In this document: piece after piece, positions 47,616 through 58,800 of the stretch
Layout of the letters: each line of letters starts with the position of its first letter
Numbering within the stretch: the stretch's first letter is position 1
Origin: Microthyrium microscopicum
Lineage: Eukaryota > Ascomycota > Dothideomycetes > Microthyriales > Microthyriaceae
Assembly (NCBI GenBank): GCA_010405405.1
Contig: MU004235.1
Location: forward strand, 1,068,538 to 1,132,537
DNA length: 64,000 bases
Reading direction: 5' to 3'
The notes under the pieces: model-generated
The model's database searches: none
Told to the model about the DNA's origin: nothing
The model's input: only the letters and a program-made list of their open reading frames with translations
Made by a program: the position numbers and the translations under genes

Positions 47616-48804
47616 CTATCTAACCGCTCTAGGAAACAATTGTTCAAATTCTTGCGAAGTCTTGCTGTGGACCTGCTTCACATGCCGTTTAAAGTTGTCG
47701 TAACGCGGAAATCCTTTTGACCCTTTCTTGCATTCCCAATCGTCTAGACATCGATGCTGATGCACTCTATCGCCGGCATGCATGGCCGACTCAAAATGGC
47801 GTAGCAGATCCTTGGGCGACGAAAAGCCCCGGTTACATGGTTGGCAGAATTTGTTACCAGACTCTTCATCTTGTCCATATCTCTGCAGGAGCATAGTCTT
47901 TGCCCGTGTCGTTCGTTTCCTGGAATTGCCAGTTAGTCACAAATCTTTGGGCTTGTGGTAGTGGTACTTACGATGCGCTTCGTATCCGCCGAATTTGAGG
48001 ACTGCCACTGCTGCCACTTATGTACGACGGGCTTGGCGAGTGATCAGTTCGCAGGTAGGTCTCCAAGTTTGGCTCCGGTGTTGAAGGAAACTGGTTCTCT
48101 TCATGTGGAGTCCAGTTACTGGAAAGAGATGTATCCATGGGAGCATCATATTCCACCGACTCTCTCGGCAGTGCGCTGGGATCTGGAAACGCAAAAGTTG
48201 ACAATGCTGCGCCCATGATGGAAGAAGATATTGCCTGGCTTGATTGAAGAAGGTCTTCTTCCATGTACGGATCCGATTCCCATTGTTTCATAGACTGATC
48301 TGGGAAACCATTGATGTCGCTTGGCATTTCTTGAATAGTTGAATTTCCAAGGCCTTGTTCACAAAGCATGGAAATATGTTGTCCAGCTCCAGGCTGGAAA
48401 ATCTCCAGATCAAACTACTCATATGTTAATTTTAGAGAAGAAAGACGACTTCAGAGAGCACTCACCTTTGCTATCGCCTCCATGAGGTGGTACAATATTA
48501 CGCCGTGGTTTTCCTCAAACATGTCCTCTTCTCGAAATTCCTGGAGCAATCTGCCAATTGGAAGATGATTCCACCAATGCAGCAACTGTGGATGACCAGA
48601 TACAGCTGAAGCATTACTTGCCCGACTGGACGGAAAGTTCAGAGGCGTGTGGGCCGTTGAAAATGCCAGTGAGTCGTCCATGTTGTTTGATGGCGTCGTC
48701 CTCCCCAATTCACCCGCGTAAGAGTAGGGTACTTCAAGATGAGTCTCGTGATGTTCCTCGCTTCCAGCGCAAGGAAGATGTGGTGGCAAGAATCCAGCTT
48801 CCAT
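47616..48804 (-). CDS. C2H2 zinc-finger protein, probable transcription factor
   Basis: Three exons (48804-48466, 48414-47972, 47919-47616) give 361 residues. The first two-thirds are Ser/Pro-rich and acidic, as in activation regions. Two zinc fingers lie at the C-terminus: FCQPCNRGFSSPKDLLRHFE with SAMH, then CLDDWECKKGSKGFPRYDNF with KRHVKQVH. A basic SKRTTRAK stretch precedes them. The ATG at 48804 is used because upstream in-frame codons contain no ATG. Introns of 51 and 52 bases have canonical ends. Finger spacing is that of fungal-only regulators; no target can be named. Confidence 0.82.
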
Positions 48805-50248
48805 TGTTTCAAGATTTGACGAATAGTATATGTACAAAAATCGGCTTTAAGGGTGGCGAAGTAGATAATCTTGGTTTTCAAGTCCATCTCAGAACTGGAG
48901 TTCTTGGCAATTTAAACATTTGACTTATTTTTGGACGCGTAGCAGTAGATAGACCGGTTCATACTGGCCTCACCATTGGCTTTCCAATCGTGACGAACAG
49001 CCACAATTCATTTCTCAACGGCCTCAGAGTAAACAACAATCGTGCGGCCTCCTGAAATGCACAGCCATCCTGAACAACGGTCATATCATAGAACGGAAGT
49101 GGCAACGAATGGAACTGCAGTTCTCAGCTTGCATCTGTCACTGGGTATGACCCTTATAGGACATAAACCGAGGTGATTTAGAGAAATTGACCAAACAGAT
49201 GGCCAGGAAAGAAGTGGCCTCGAATACCAGAGTAGTCCAGTCATGCATTAGACATGTGGCTCTAAGGTGAGATAGGTGATATCCGATGCTATAGGTTCCC
49301 AAATTCCGTAAATATTCCGGCGGCTGAACTTAGTGCCCGGCAAGATTGGGGCCAGATTGAGGGTGACTCAGGGGTTACTCGGCTGAACTGCGTGATATGA
49401 AGCTATTTGAGATGACGTTGGATTCAATGCCCTGCAATGCAAAAGTACTCCATTGTCAACGGTAGAGGTGCGAGCTGTTGTTTGATTTCCGTTCTTGAAG
49501 CTGGGCGGCTTCTATGCTCTGTTGCAATGGCTTCAGATTCCTTAGGGACGACGTTCATCTTGCTTATTTGGTTCCAATTCCGTGGGCTGACAGGTAGAGT
49601 AGGCAGAGGTTTGCCTGTTGGTATTCGAAGGCATGTAGTTGGATGTAACCTTAGCTGATTGGCTGAGAATTAAGATCATGCCTGCACGTCCAAGACTCCA
49701 GACAACAGGAGAACCACCGTTTCTTCCACCTGCAACAAACTACTAGTACCCTTCCAATGTCGCACAGAAACTGTTTACAAATCATCGCTTTATTTTTGTC
49801 GTCTACGTCGGCTCTTCTAAATCGAATCCGAGTATCGTACATATCCAAAAATGAATCCACATCTTCAACATCCATGCGCCGAAATGCCAGATCACAATCG
49901 GATCTCAATACTCCATACCACCACAAAAACCACTGAAGCTTAGCAAAACGCCGAGATGCCATCACATATCACATGTGCTGGGTGATGTGAAGAGAGAGAA
50001 AAGGGAAAACAAAGGAAAAGTTATGCAGTACGTTGTGCTCGCTGTGTATGCCTCGGCAGCGCGTAAACCGATCCATCAGGCTGGCCAAAAACGCGTCAAA
50101 TGTCCTCAAATTTGAGGCATCATGCAAAATTCAGTGGACATGTCCGGATCTCCCCATCATTCGAGGAAAATCATGCAGAGAAATTCAAGCATCGATTTCA
50201 TCATCGTTTCTGCCTCATTCGTTGTATCATAACCAATCCAGCCACTTA
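48805..50248. other. 1.4 kb intergenic region, no gene recognised
   Basis: Upstream of the C2H2 gene and downstream of nimA. A 104-codon minus-strand frame (49651-49965) is Cys/Trp-rich and unlike any family known to me; it may be nimA 3' UTR. Confidence 0.45.
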
Positions 50249-52658
50249 TCACCGCGCGCGAGTTCCGCGTCCTCGCACCAGGAATGGGCTGGGCATCTCA
50301 TCAGTCTCTGGATCCCACACCGGACACTGCTTAGTAGGGCTAGTAAACTTGCTCGCTTCTAGGGTACGGTCTATGCCGCCCGCGCGCGCTTGCGCCAGCT
50401 CAACGAGGGTGCGGCCATGGACTCCGCCCATCTGATTGCGAAGCGCTGTCTTCATCAAGCCGGCACCCCCGACACTAACTTCGTCACTAGCGCTGCCCTT
50501 CTTGCTGCGGAAGCCAGTGTTGGCTGTTGCTGCTTTGCGTGGAGAATTGCCAGATTCTGGGATGCGTGTTGCTCGACGGGTGGGCGAATCGGTGTTGGCG
50601 GCTGTCTTGCGAGTGGGTGAAGTTGCAACCACGGGCACAGCGGACGCAGGCCGCGGCTTGAGGACTGGCTGTGCTGCGGGTACAGAAGGATTCAGGGGAA
50701 AGAGTGATGGAGCGGAGGTTAGGCGCTTCATGTTGGCGGGTGCTGTACGCTCACGCGCGAGTGAAGGGCGGGCTTTGCGGGCGACAGGACCAGCGACTGG
50801 GACGCCTGCTCCCTGCATCTTACGCTTAGTATGAGCACGGGAGGGCGAAATCATGCTGAGGTCTGTGTCGGGTTCGTCGGCGGAGAGATCGGAGTATGCA
50901 ATGGTGTCGTCACTATCACTTATGTTTGTCGATTGCCAGCGCTTAGCCGGATCTTGGACCGTAGCGAAGATGTTGCTGTTTGTTTGTCGCGTATGACCGC
51001 GGCCTGGAGACAGATTGAGGTTGTCGATGCTCATTGGAGATGGCGAGGCCATGTGAACATCTTGAGGGGAGAAGACATCAATCATATCGAAAGATTGAAT
51101 GGTTGGTTGATTGGCAATGGTATGTGCGCGTGTAAAAGGAGTGCGTGTTGAGCGTCTTCGACCAGTCTTTGACTCTTGAGACGATTGTGTTGAGGGGTCA
51201 GATTCCAGGGAGAGGCGGCTGAGTCCTGGCCCAAGATCCGCAGACATCATATAGCTAGGCTGTCCCGAAGGTACTTCATCGCGAATAGTGGACTGTGTAC
51301 AGTCGGTATCCTCCTCTTGCGTGCTTGTCAGTCCGACTGCGGTTTTCCCACTAAGATTCGAGTGGACTGATGAGCGGCGTGAGCTGATGTCTTTCATGCG
51401 AGCTTTGCATAATTCTTCTGCCTTGGAGGCAACAGCAGCATCGAATTGGCCCTGGAACTCTGCTTTGGCTAGTGCAACCTGTCGGTCAATCTCTAGACGA
51501 GCCTTGACTTCCCATTCACGCCGAAGCTTAGTATTCACCTCCAGACTAACTTGCTGGCGATGTAGCTCAACCTCTTGTGCTTTTTTCTGAAGATCCTTGT
51601 GTAGTATTACTGCTTCTTGTTGCTTTCGTACCACGGAAACAATAGGCAGGTTTAAGAGATGTGCCGCAGTTGGTCGTTGGTTTGGGTTTACCTGAAGACA
51701 GCTGGTGATGACCTTTTGTAGTTCTTGGCTGTATACTGGCGGAATAGCGCGGAACTTGCCTAATCTGATCTTTTGGAATAATTCGATATGGGATCTCGCA
51801 TTGAAAGGAACCTCAAGGCTGCAGAGTTCGTAGATGATGCAGCCTAAAGACCAGATATCGGAAGCGCTTGTATAGCGCTCACTTCCAGCGAGCTCTGGGG
51901 ACATGTAGTAAGGTGTTCCAACGTAAGTGCTAGCAAAGTCGTGAGATTTTATGATCTTAGACAGGCCGAAGTCGCCAAGTTTGACATTGTTGTTATGGTC
52001 CAAGAACACTAAAGACGTCAGCACAAGACACATCAAATAAAATAGAGCGGGAATTTACCATTCTCTGGCTTAAGATCACGATGAATGATAACCAACGTTT
52101 GGCCTTTTGGAGGGGCCACGCGCTTCTTAGAGAGGCCAAACCAATCGTCCCCTACTTCGGGTGCATCGATGCCATTATGGCAGCGAAACAGGGCAGTAAC
52201 AATCTGGGCAAATATAGACCAAACAAACTGTTCTGGCGCATGCTCTCCCCGTCTCTTGTAGTCCTTGATAACTTGACCAAGATCGCCGTTCCCGCAGTAT
52301 TCCATATACATGTGTAGATCTTGTGTGGCTTTCAAGTGCTCGCGCTCGTAGTATTGGACGATGTTTGGATGACGAAGTTCTTTGAGAATGGAGAGTTCGG
52401 ACTGTAGTTGTTCTTTCTCTTTCTGGGACATTTTGAGATAAGAGATCTCTTTCCGACAGAGTATCTTTGGCAGACGTTAGACTGATTCTTGAGGGGCAAT
52501 AGGAGGGGATCACGTACCAAGCCATCCGACTTTCTCTTGACCTTGCTGATAACTCCAAAGGACCCTTGCCCTACTCTCTAGTTAGTATGTGATAGGAGGG
52601 AAGGAATGATGGTCATACCAATCTTGCCCAAAACCTCATATTTGTCGGAATCAGCCAT
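50249..52658 (-). CDS. nimA: NIMA-related mitotic protein kinase
   Basis: Ser/Thr kinase needed for mitotic entry and chromosome condensation in filamentous fungi. Four exons (52658-52619, 52570-52518, 52464-52059, 52008-50249) give 752 residues. The kinase domain begins at residue 7 with KYEVLGKIGQGSFGVISKVK (P-loop GxGxxG). It has LILCRKEISYLKM (ATP-binding Lys), VIIHRDLKPENVFLD (catalytic loop), KLGDFGLSKII (DFG) and ASTYVGTPYYMSPEL (activation loop Thr). A loop insert (DAPEVGDDWFGLSKKRVAPP) before HRD is typical of fungal NIMA. A coiled coil follows the kinase domain (VELHRQQVSLEVNTKLRREW), then a long Ser/Thr/Pro-rich tail with PEST-like and basic segments. Introns are 48-53 bases. Confidence 0.95.
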
Positions 52659-54492
52659 GATGCTGGCGGACCCGATCCGACGTTGCGCAGAATGTCCAAA
52701 ATGGAAAATAGGTATTATAGGTCTCCTCCAAGAATACCAATGAGAGGATGAAGAGAGTAGAGGATATTGGAGAGTTAATCTGGAGTAATTGAGAGGTGGG
52801 AGAGGGTTTGGACAAAGTGCAGGAAATATTGATCAGAGAGTGGTGCTTATGCTGGAAGTGTAGCAGAATGAAGCTAAGGGAGTTGGTTTTGTTTACAAGC
52901 AATCCATGGCTTGGTTGCCATGGATTGAGAGTTAAGCAGGGCGCTAACCGAATAAAGTTAGCGAATAGTGACTGGCTCAAGCGCCATCCAATGATATCTC
53001 CGCACGGGTAACTCCGAACTGCTATAAGGCTAGCCTTGGCAAGGCTGCGCAACAATCAAGTAAACCCCATTTCTGATATGCAGATAGGAGGATTTACCAT
53101 TGTTTGCTTCACTGAGATACATGCGTGTTCTGTATCTGACAATTAGGTGCCATGGAGCTGCGTTCAAGCTTCCCGTGCTGCCTTGGCCTTGCTTTAGGCG
53201 ACCACGATTTCAGCCTGACAAAGAACACATCAAATCTCAATTGACCACAATTTGAACAAGATATTCGATCTCACGGAAAATCAATAAGCAGAATAGGAGA
53301 TCAAATCTCGGCGCGGTGACTACTTAACAGGCTTTCGCTCAAGCAGTGAGGTTCAAGCAGTGAGGTTCTCGCGATTCTATGGACCTACCAGGCCCTAAAT
53401 GCTAAGACGATGGTGGAGTTGCAAGATTGGCAGCAACTTTTACCTTGTAAGTTTCTTCAAAGAGCCTCCTGGGCGTTCATGCAGATGTTAGAAGAATGAT
53501 GCCTGAGTGGATAATATAACTTCTCCATTCAATGGTTGCAGTATCTCTTGCTATTGACTGGACGCGTATATTTTCTAGTATACGTGGACAAACATACGCT
53601 GGCTGGCGACTCCTGCTAGAATTAGGTATCGCGAGGATTAGAAAAACAATGCCTTGTCAAGTTTTACTTGGAGCTTTCAAACGGAAGTGATATATAGCAG
53701 GGCAATCTCGGTAACTCTTCAATATGCTGCAGCAAAAAGATTTCGACCTTTAACGCATATTCCATCTTTTCTCTCACACAAGAGAAACAAAAAAAGAAAT
53801 AACCTTTGAAATTGCGGCGACCGAGACTCGAACTGATTATCTTGTCAGAATCACCAATGCAATTGATATGTTACAGTAAAATTACCTCGGCGCTCAAGCA
53901 GATTTCTCATTATAGCATGGGAAGCTTGAACTAAGTTCAAGTTAGTCAAAGTCTTATAAATGACTTCACCATGTTTACTTTTACCCCTAAACCACCGCCG
54001 CATTTTGGTAAATCAAAATTCCGCACAATTCATACATAATCAACAGTGGTTGTTCTTTGAGTTCCTTCCGCCAACGCGCACCTGTAACGGTCAAAAGTCA
54101 TGAATTCTCTGCACGATGTAGAATCAAATGTAGCAAAGCCTTGCGTATCACTTTACTTTACAATTTTGGCGACTGAAACAAATGCGCATCAGAAATAGAG
54201 AAGTGTTCTGCGAGCAAGTCAAGAAATGTTGATGGAAAATCTGCAAGGTGAAGTTTGATACTGCGAACTTTGACGGCATTAGCTTGACTCCCAATGTGAA
54301 ACGACATCCAGTTGCAGTGAAGCGGTGCGACTGCCGTAATAGGCAGTCGGGAGAGGAAGAGTGTGGAAGTTCCACTAGGCAAATGCCATGTCACGTGCTG
54401 GGCTTTTTTCTGGGATGCAACTTTAAACCTCAACCTTCAAACTCTCAGCAGCTTGTCATCGCTTCTACACTCACGCATACAAACCATTCACC
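52659..54492. other. 1.8 kb intergenic region, no gene recognised
   Basis: Divergent between nimA and cwc2. It holds a 14-base tandem duplication (CAAGCAGTGAGGTT twice, about 53340-53367) and a CACGTG word at 54392-54397, roughly 100 bases before the cwc2 start. A tRNA-like T-arm near 53820 was examined and rejected. Confidence 0.45.
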
Positions 54493-55743
54493 ATGTCTGA
54501 CACTGAGCATCAATCTCCAGAAAACCTTCAGGATGGTGGGAATCCAGCACAAGATCAAGTCCCAGACGGCGAAAGCGCACCGCTGCAAGAGCAGCCTAGC
54601 GATGGCGAACAAGCACCCGCAGAGACCGCTCTCACCACCACAAACCCCGAAAAGAAAATGAAAAAAGTAAAACGAGTCAAGAAGCGCCGAGCTGCTCGAA
54701 TACAAGTTGATCCCGCAACCTTCAAGCCTCCAGCACCCGAAGCCAGTGGCACAATATTCAACATCTGGTATAACAAATGGTCGGGTGGTGACCGTGACGT
54801 TCCCGTTCAGTTTGCTGCGCCAAATCGATGCGATATCGAAAAAGACGCCGGCTATACCCTTGCCGATAGTATCTCAGGCTCATATTTCTGTTTATACTTT
54901 GCGCGAGGTATCTGCACCAAAGGTCGCGATTGCGAATATCTACATCGATTACCTGGGATTCACGATATATTCAATCCCAACATGGATTGCTTCGGTAGAG
55001 ACAAGTTCTCGGATTACAGAGATGACATGGGTGGTGTTGGTAGCTTTATGCGACAAAATCGAACCCTTTACATCGGCCGAATCCACGTCACGGATGATAT
55101 CGAAGAGATCGTGGCGAGACACTTTGCGGAATGGGGACAAGTTGAGAGAACTCGAGTGTTGAATCAACGAGGTGTCGCATTCGTCACCTACTCAAATCTT
55201 GCCAATTCGGAGTTTGCCAAAGAAGCGATGGCTCATCAATCGCTCGACAATGGTGAAGTGCTCAATGTTCGATGGGCCACCATGGATCCCAACCCGGCGG
55301 CACAAAAGCGAGAGGCACGAATGATCGAAGAGCAAGCCGCGGAGGCTATACGAAGAGCATTACCACCAGATTACGTTGCTGAACTCGAAGGGAGAGGTGT
55401 GGATTCACGGAAAAAGAGAAAGACAGAAGGAAACTTCGGCTTGGAAGGATACGAAGCCCCGGATGATGTTTGGTTTGCGAAAGAAAAGGCCGAATGGATA
55501 GCTCAACAACGGGGATTGCCCAGTGGAAGTGCCGCTTCGATTGAAGGAGATGTGCAACACACAATTGAACCTCCACCAGGGCAACAGGATCAGCAAGACT
55601 TGGGTGGCATTCTCTCTGGCTCTACTCTGGCGGCGTTGAAGGCTCGAACGACAAGTACACCCAAGGTCGCTTTCACTACAGCAAAACAAGCAACATCCTC
55701 AGGCCCTCTCGTGGCATATGGTAGTGATGATGACAGTGATTGA
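54493..55743 (+). CDS. cwc2: Pre-mRNA splicing factor Cwc2
   Basis: RNA-binding subunit of the Prp19-related complex that contacts U6 snRNA and the intron and helps activate the spliceosome. One uninterrupted exon of 416 residues. The N-terminal ~70 residues are acidic, then Lys-rich (KKMKKVKRVKKRRAARIQ). The Torus module begins at IFNIWYNKWSGGDRD. The CCCH zinc finger is CLYFARGICTKGRDCEYLH (about residues 133-151). An RRM follows with RTLYIGRIHVTDDIEEIV and RGVAFVTYSNLANSEFAKEA. Next comes LNVRWATMDPNP, and a variable Lys/Gln-rich C-terminus ends in acidic DDDSD. The single-exon structure stands out among multi-exon neighbours. Confidence 0.96.
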   Translation: MSDTEHQSPENLQDGGNPAQDQVPDGESAPLQEQPSDGEQAPAETALTTTNPEKKMKKVKRVKKRRAARIQVDPATFKPPAPEASGTIFNIWYNKWSGGDRDVPVQFAAPNRCDIEKDAGYTLADSISGSYFCLYFARGICTKGRDCEYLHRLPGIHDIFNPNMDCFGRDKFSDYRDDMGGVGSFMRQNRTLYIGRIHVTDDIEEIVARHFAEWGQVERTRVLNQRGVAFVTYSNLANSEFAKEAMAHQSLDNGEVLNVRWATMDPNPAAQKREARMIEEQAAEAIRRALPPDYVAELEGRGVDSRKKRKTEGNFGLEGYEAPDDVWFAKEKAEWIAQQRGLPSGSAASIEGDVQHTIEPPPGQQDQQDLGGILSGSTLAALKARTTSTPKVAFTTAKQATSSGPLVAYGSDDDSD

Positions 55744-55847
55744 GAATATCATCAACAATAGCAATTACATTCAGAAAATCTGGATATACTACTTTAGCTT
55801 TCGGGTGGCAGGAAACATCTGAGGATTTGCGACGCAAAGATATAAGC

Positions 55848-58800
55848 CTAAATCTGGCCAACTGGCCGATTGAGTAAGAGGAATACCCGTGCCATTAGGT
55901 CAGCAATACGAAACGGCTTTGCGAGAAAGTCATCCTAAGCATGTTAGTAAAATCATGACAGCTCATTGAATCATTTTCTCACCATCCCAGCTGCTAGAGC
56001 TCGCTCACGTTGTTCCATTCTCACATTTGCCGTCACCCCAATGATAGGAATATGGCCTTTCAATTCTCCATTTGCCTCCAACTCACGAACCCGTTTTGCG
56101 CAAGTCAATCCATCCATGACCGGCATTTCCTAGTCGAGCAGGACGATGGATATAGGCTGAAGTGGGTTAGATGCCCAAGCCGAGTTTTGAATTTGTTCTA
56201 GCCCTTCTTGTCCATGGTTGGCAACCAGCACCTTGCACCCAACCTTCTGGAGCTGCCTGGAGAGCATCTTCTGATTAATCAAGTTGTCTTCGACGATGAG
56301 TACTGTTAGCTCTTTGGCATTTGGCTCCTTCATTCCTACTTTCGCAACCCCGGATCCCGGTGATAACACTGGCGTGGTTCTTGGTGTCATTCTACCTGTA
56401 AATATGTCAATCGAATGCCACGTTAGTCCGATGACGTCTGAAAACCTACATTGGGCGGGACTTGTAGCTAGTGCAGTGGTAGATGGGGACTCTTGTGGTT
56501 GTGTCCGGGTTATCAAGGTAGTCATGGTATGGCTGGACAAAGATCGGAGCAATGGAGGTGGGTTTGGCCGCGCTGGCAAAGTCTGCGGTCCAACAAAAGG
56601 TATACTGGAAGTGCTGGATACGCTCTGTCTTTGTTCATTCGGCTGATGAGTTCCTTGGGCGTATGCTCGTGCTTTAATGAAGAACGCGAATGTACACCCG
56701 TGGCTGGTTTGTGGATTCAAGCCGATGGCGCCGCCTTGCAGTCCTGCGAGTCGGCGAGAGATATACAATCCAAGCCCGCTACTACCGTATTGGATGTGTG
56801 TTTTTGGCGACGCTTCGTATTGTTAGCAGAGTTAAGGGTGCCTATTGACAGCCTCTTACCTTGTGCAAAGCGCGTGAATAGATGCTATCCAGTTCGTCAG
56901 TAAATAAACCAGCACGAGAACGATAGAGATATTTACCTGTCGATCTTCTTGTGTCATACCCTTTCCAGTGTCCCTGACCGCGACATGAATAAACAAACAC
57001 CGGCCATCCCCCTACTCAGGCCGGGTTGTCGGATCTTGTTGAGTTTCTTCCATTGGATAGTACTCACAGTTTTCCATCCACTGAGGCTTCTCGCACGCAT
57101 CGAGCGTAATAGTGATTTTCCTTACTGCCTGATACTTGGTAAATTTGATGGCGTTGGTTATAAGATTGATGCTGATCTGTGTGAACCTAGTTGTGTTAAA
57201 CATAAATTGTTCGATAGCAAGCTCGCGATATCTCTCTGATATAACAAGGTGGAACTGGACATCAGCTTTAGCCGCATCTTTCTGGAATATTTTCAAACTG
57301 GTTCGAATCTCTTTCTCTGGGTTGGCCAGGACCGGGTAGACATCCATCAGTTGAGAGTCTAATTTCGAAGCAGACAACTGAAAATGATTAGCCTCACTAC
57401 TTGTCGCTATCTTTAACTTCACAATTGGAGCAAAGCCCAGAGTGTATGCTGTGCGTGGAGTGAAACTCACCACGTCATCAACGATTCGCTTCTGGTGCTT
57501 TGCACAGGCAAGAACAACTTTTCTACCTCTCCGTTAGTCATCTTAGGAAGCATCTACACAAAACAGAGAAACACGATAGTCCTAGTCCTAATCCTTCTTT
57601 GCGGCGGACAGGGGGCTGGAAGATGCAAAGCTTACCTATTGTCTATCACACTGTCAAGATCTTCCAAAAGGGCGGATTCTGCGATCTTCCCAGGGCCTAT
57701 CTCCACGATGCTTGAGACAGTTTCCACAATGTCTTCAGAGGCGAGGAGGATAGCAGAAAGGGGATTTCGTAGTTCGTGGTTTGTCGAGTCGATAAAACTC
57801 TCTAGTCGTTTTTTGGATTCCAAGGTTTCAGACACCATTTTCTCTTGTACTTCGTTGGCCCATTTCAACGCACTGATATCTGTTACGCCTGCATAGATCT
57901 GAACATGACCAAGTTCGGAGTCCATTACAGGAAAAGCAGTAACCTGGAGCCATACACGATGATCTTGCCCGTCGTCGCCCGAGGGAGAGCCAGTTTCTTC
58001 GTTCTGTGGACGCCATTGTGATTTGCATTTGATCTCGTACGTGACAGGAACGTTTCCTTCGGTGAGTTTTGCCCAGCTGGAGTATATCATGGGAAGCCAT
58101 TCTGGGTCTGCCATGGATCCCCAAACATCTTGAACGCGTGTATGTGTTTCGTGGGAGAAGCTTGTCAAGGCGGCCGTATTTCGATACACATAAGTTCCAT
58201 CAGTTTCTGCAATGAATACACCCAATGGGCTTCGTTCAACAAAAAGCCTCATCAGCTTTTCAGTCCTTACAACCTTTAACTTTGTTTCAGTCAATTCTCG
58301 GGAAATTTCTGCCTAGGTAATGTTAGCATCTAAAGCCGATCGCAACAAAGAGACACGACTGCCTGGAAGGGCGGTGGTGAAAAAACAAACCTGTTTCGCC
58401 TCGCGTTTGACGAGTTGTCTCAGCGACCCAAGAGCGGTGCTTATCAAAGTTACAATAGCCTCGATAAAATCAGAGCATCGATCATCAAGGGCTGTTCGGG
58501 GATTGATACCAATCGCAATGTACCCGGCAGTCAGAGAAGTATCGTATCTGAGGGGGGAGATGACAACAGCTCGGCACTCCTCGCCAAAGTCTTTAGTGAT
58601 AACGTTTGCTAGAAGCTCTGGCGGAAGAGTGCCATCTTCTCTGTGTAGTACTACAGGTCTTCCGGTCTCATAGCAAATACTGCAGAACCTCTCCAATCCA
58701 CTCTCAGTTGAGTTTAACCTGACTTCTGGCATTGCTGTGGGATGGTTTGTTGGTATGCCGAAAGAACCTCTAAGAAGCAACTGAGACATATCATTCACAT

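Noticed and set aside
49651-49965. Cys/Trp-rich 104-codon minus-strand frame downstream of nimA
   Set aside because: No zinc-binding spacing or family match; more likely 3' UTR of nimA.
53815-53900. tRNA-like sequence on the minus strand (AGTTCGAGTC T-loop, CTGACAA loop like Val-GAC)
   Set aside because: Only the T-loop and one acceptor side resemble a tRNA. The anticodon and T stems do not pair and the spacing between anticodon loop and T arm is about five bases too short.
54392-54397. CACGTG before cwc2 as part of a shared regulon with the hos2-yng2 E-box
   Set aside because: A six-base palindrome is expected by chance many times in 64 kb; two sites do not make a regulon.
56130-56132. Programmed stop readthrough in the kinase receiver domain
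   Set aside because: The TAG is followed by GAA, not a known strong readthrough context, and a second in-frame TAG lies upstream, so decay or sequence error is simpler.
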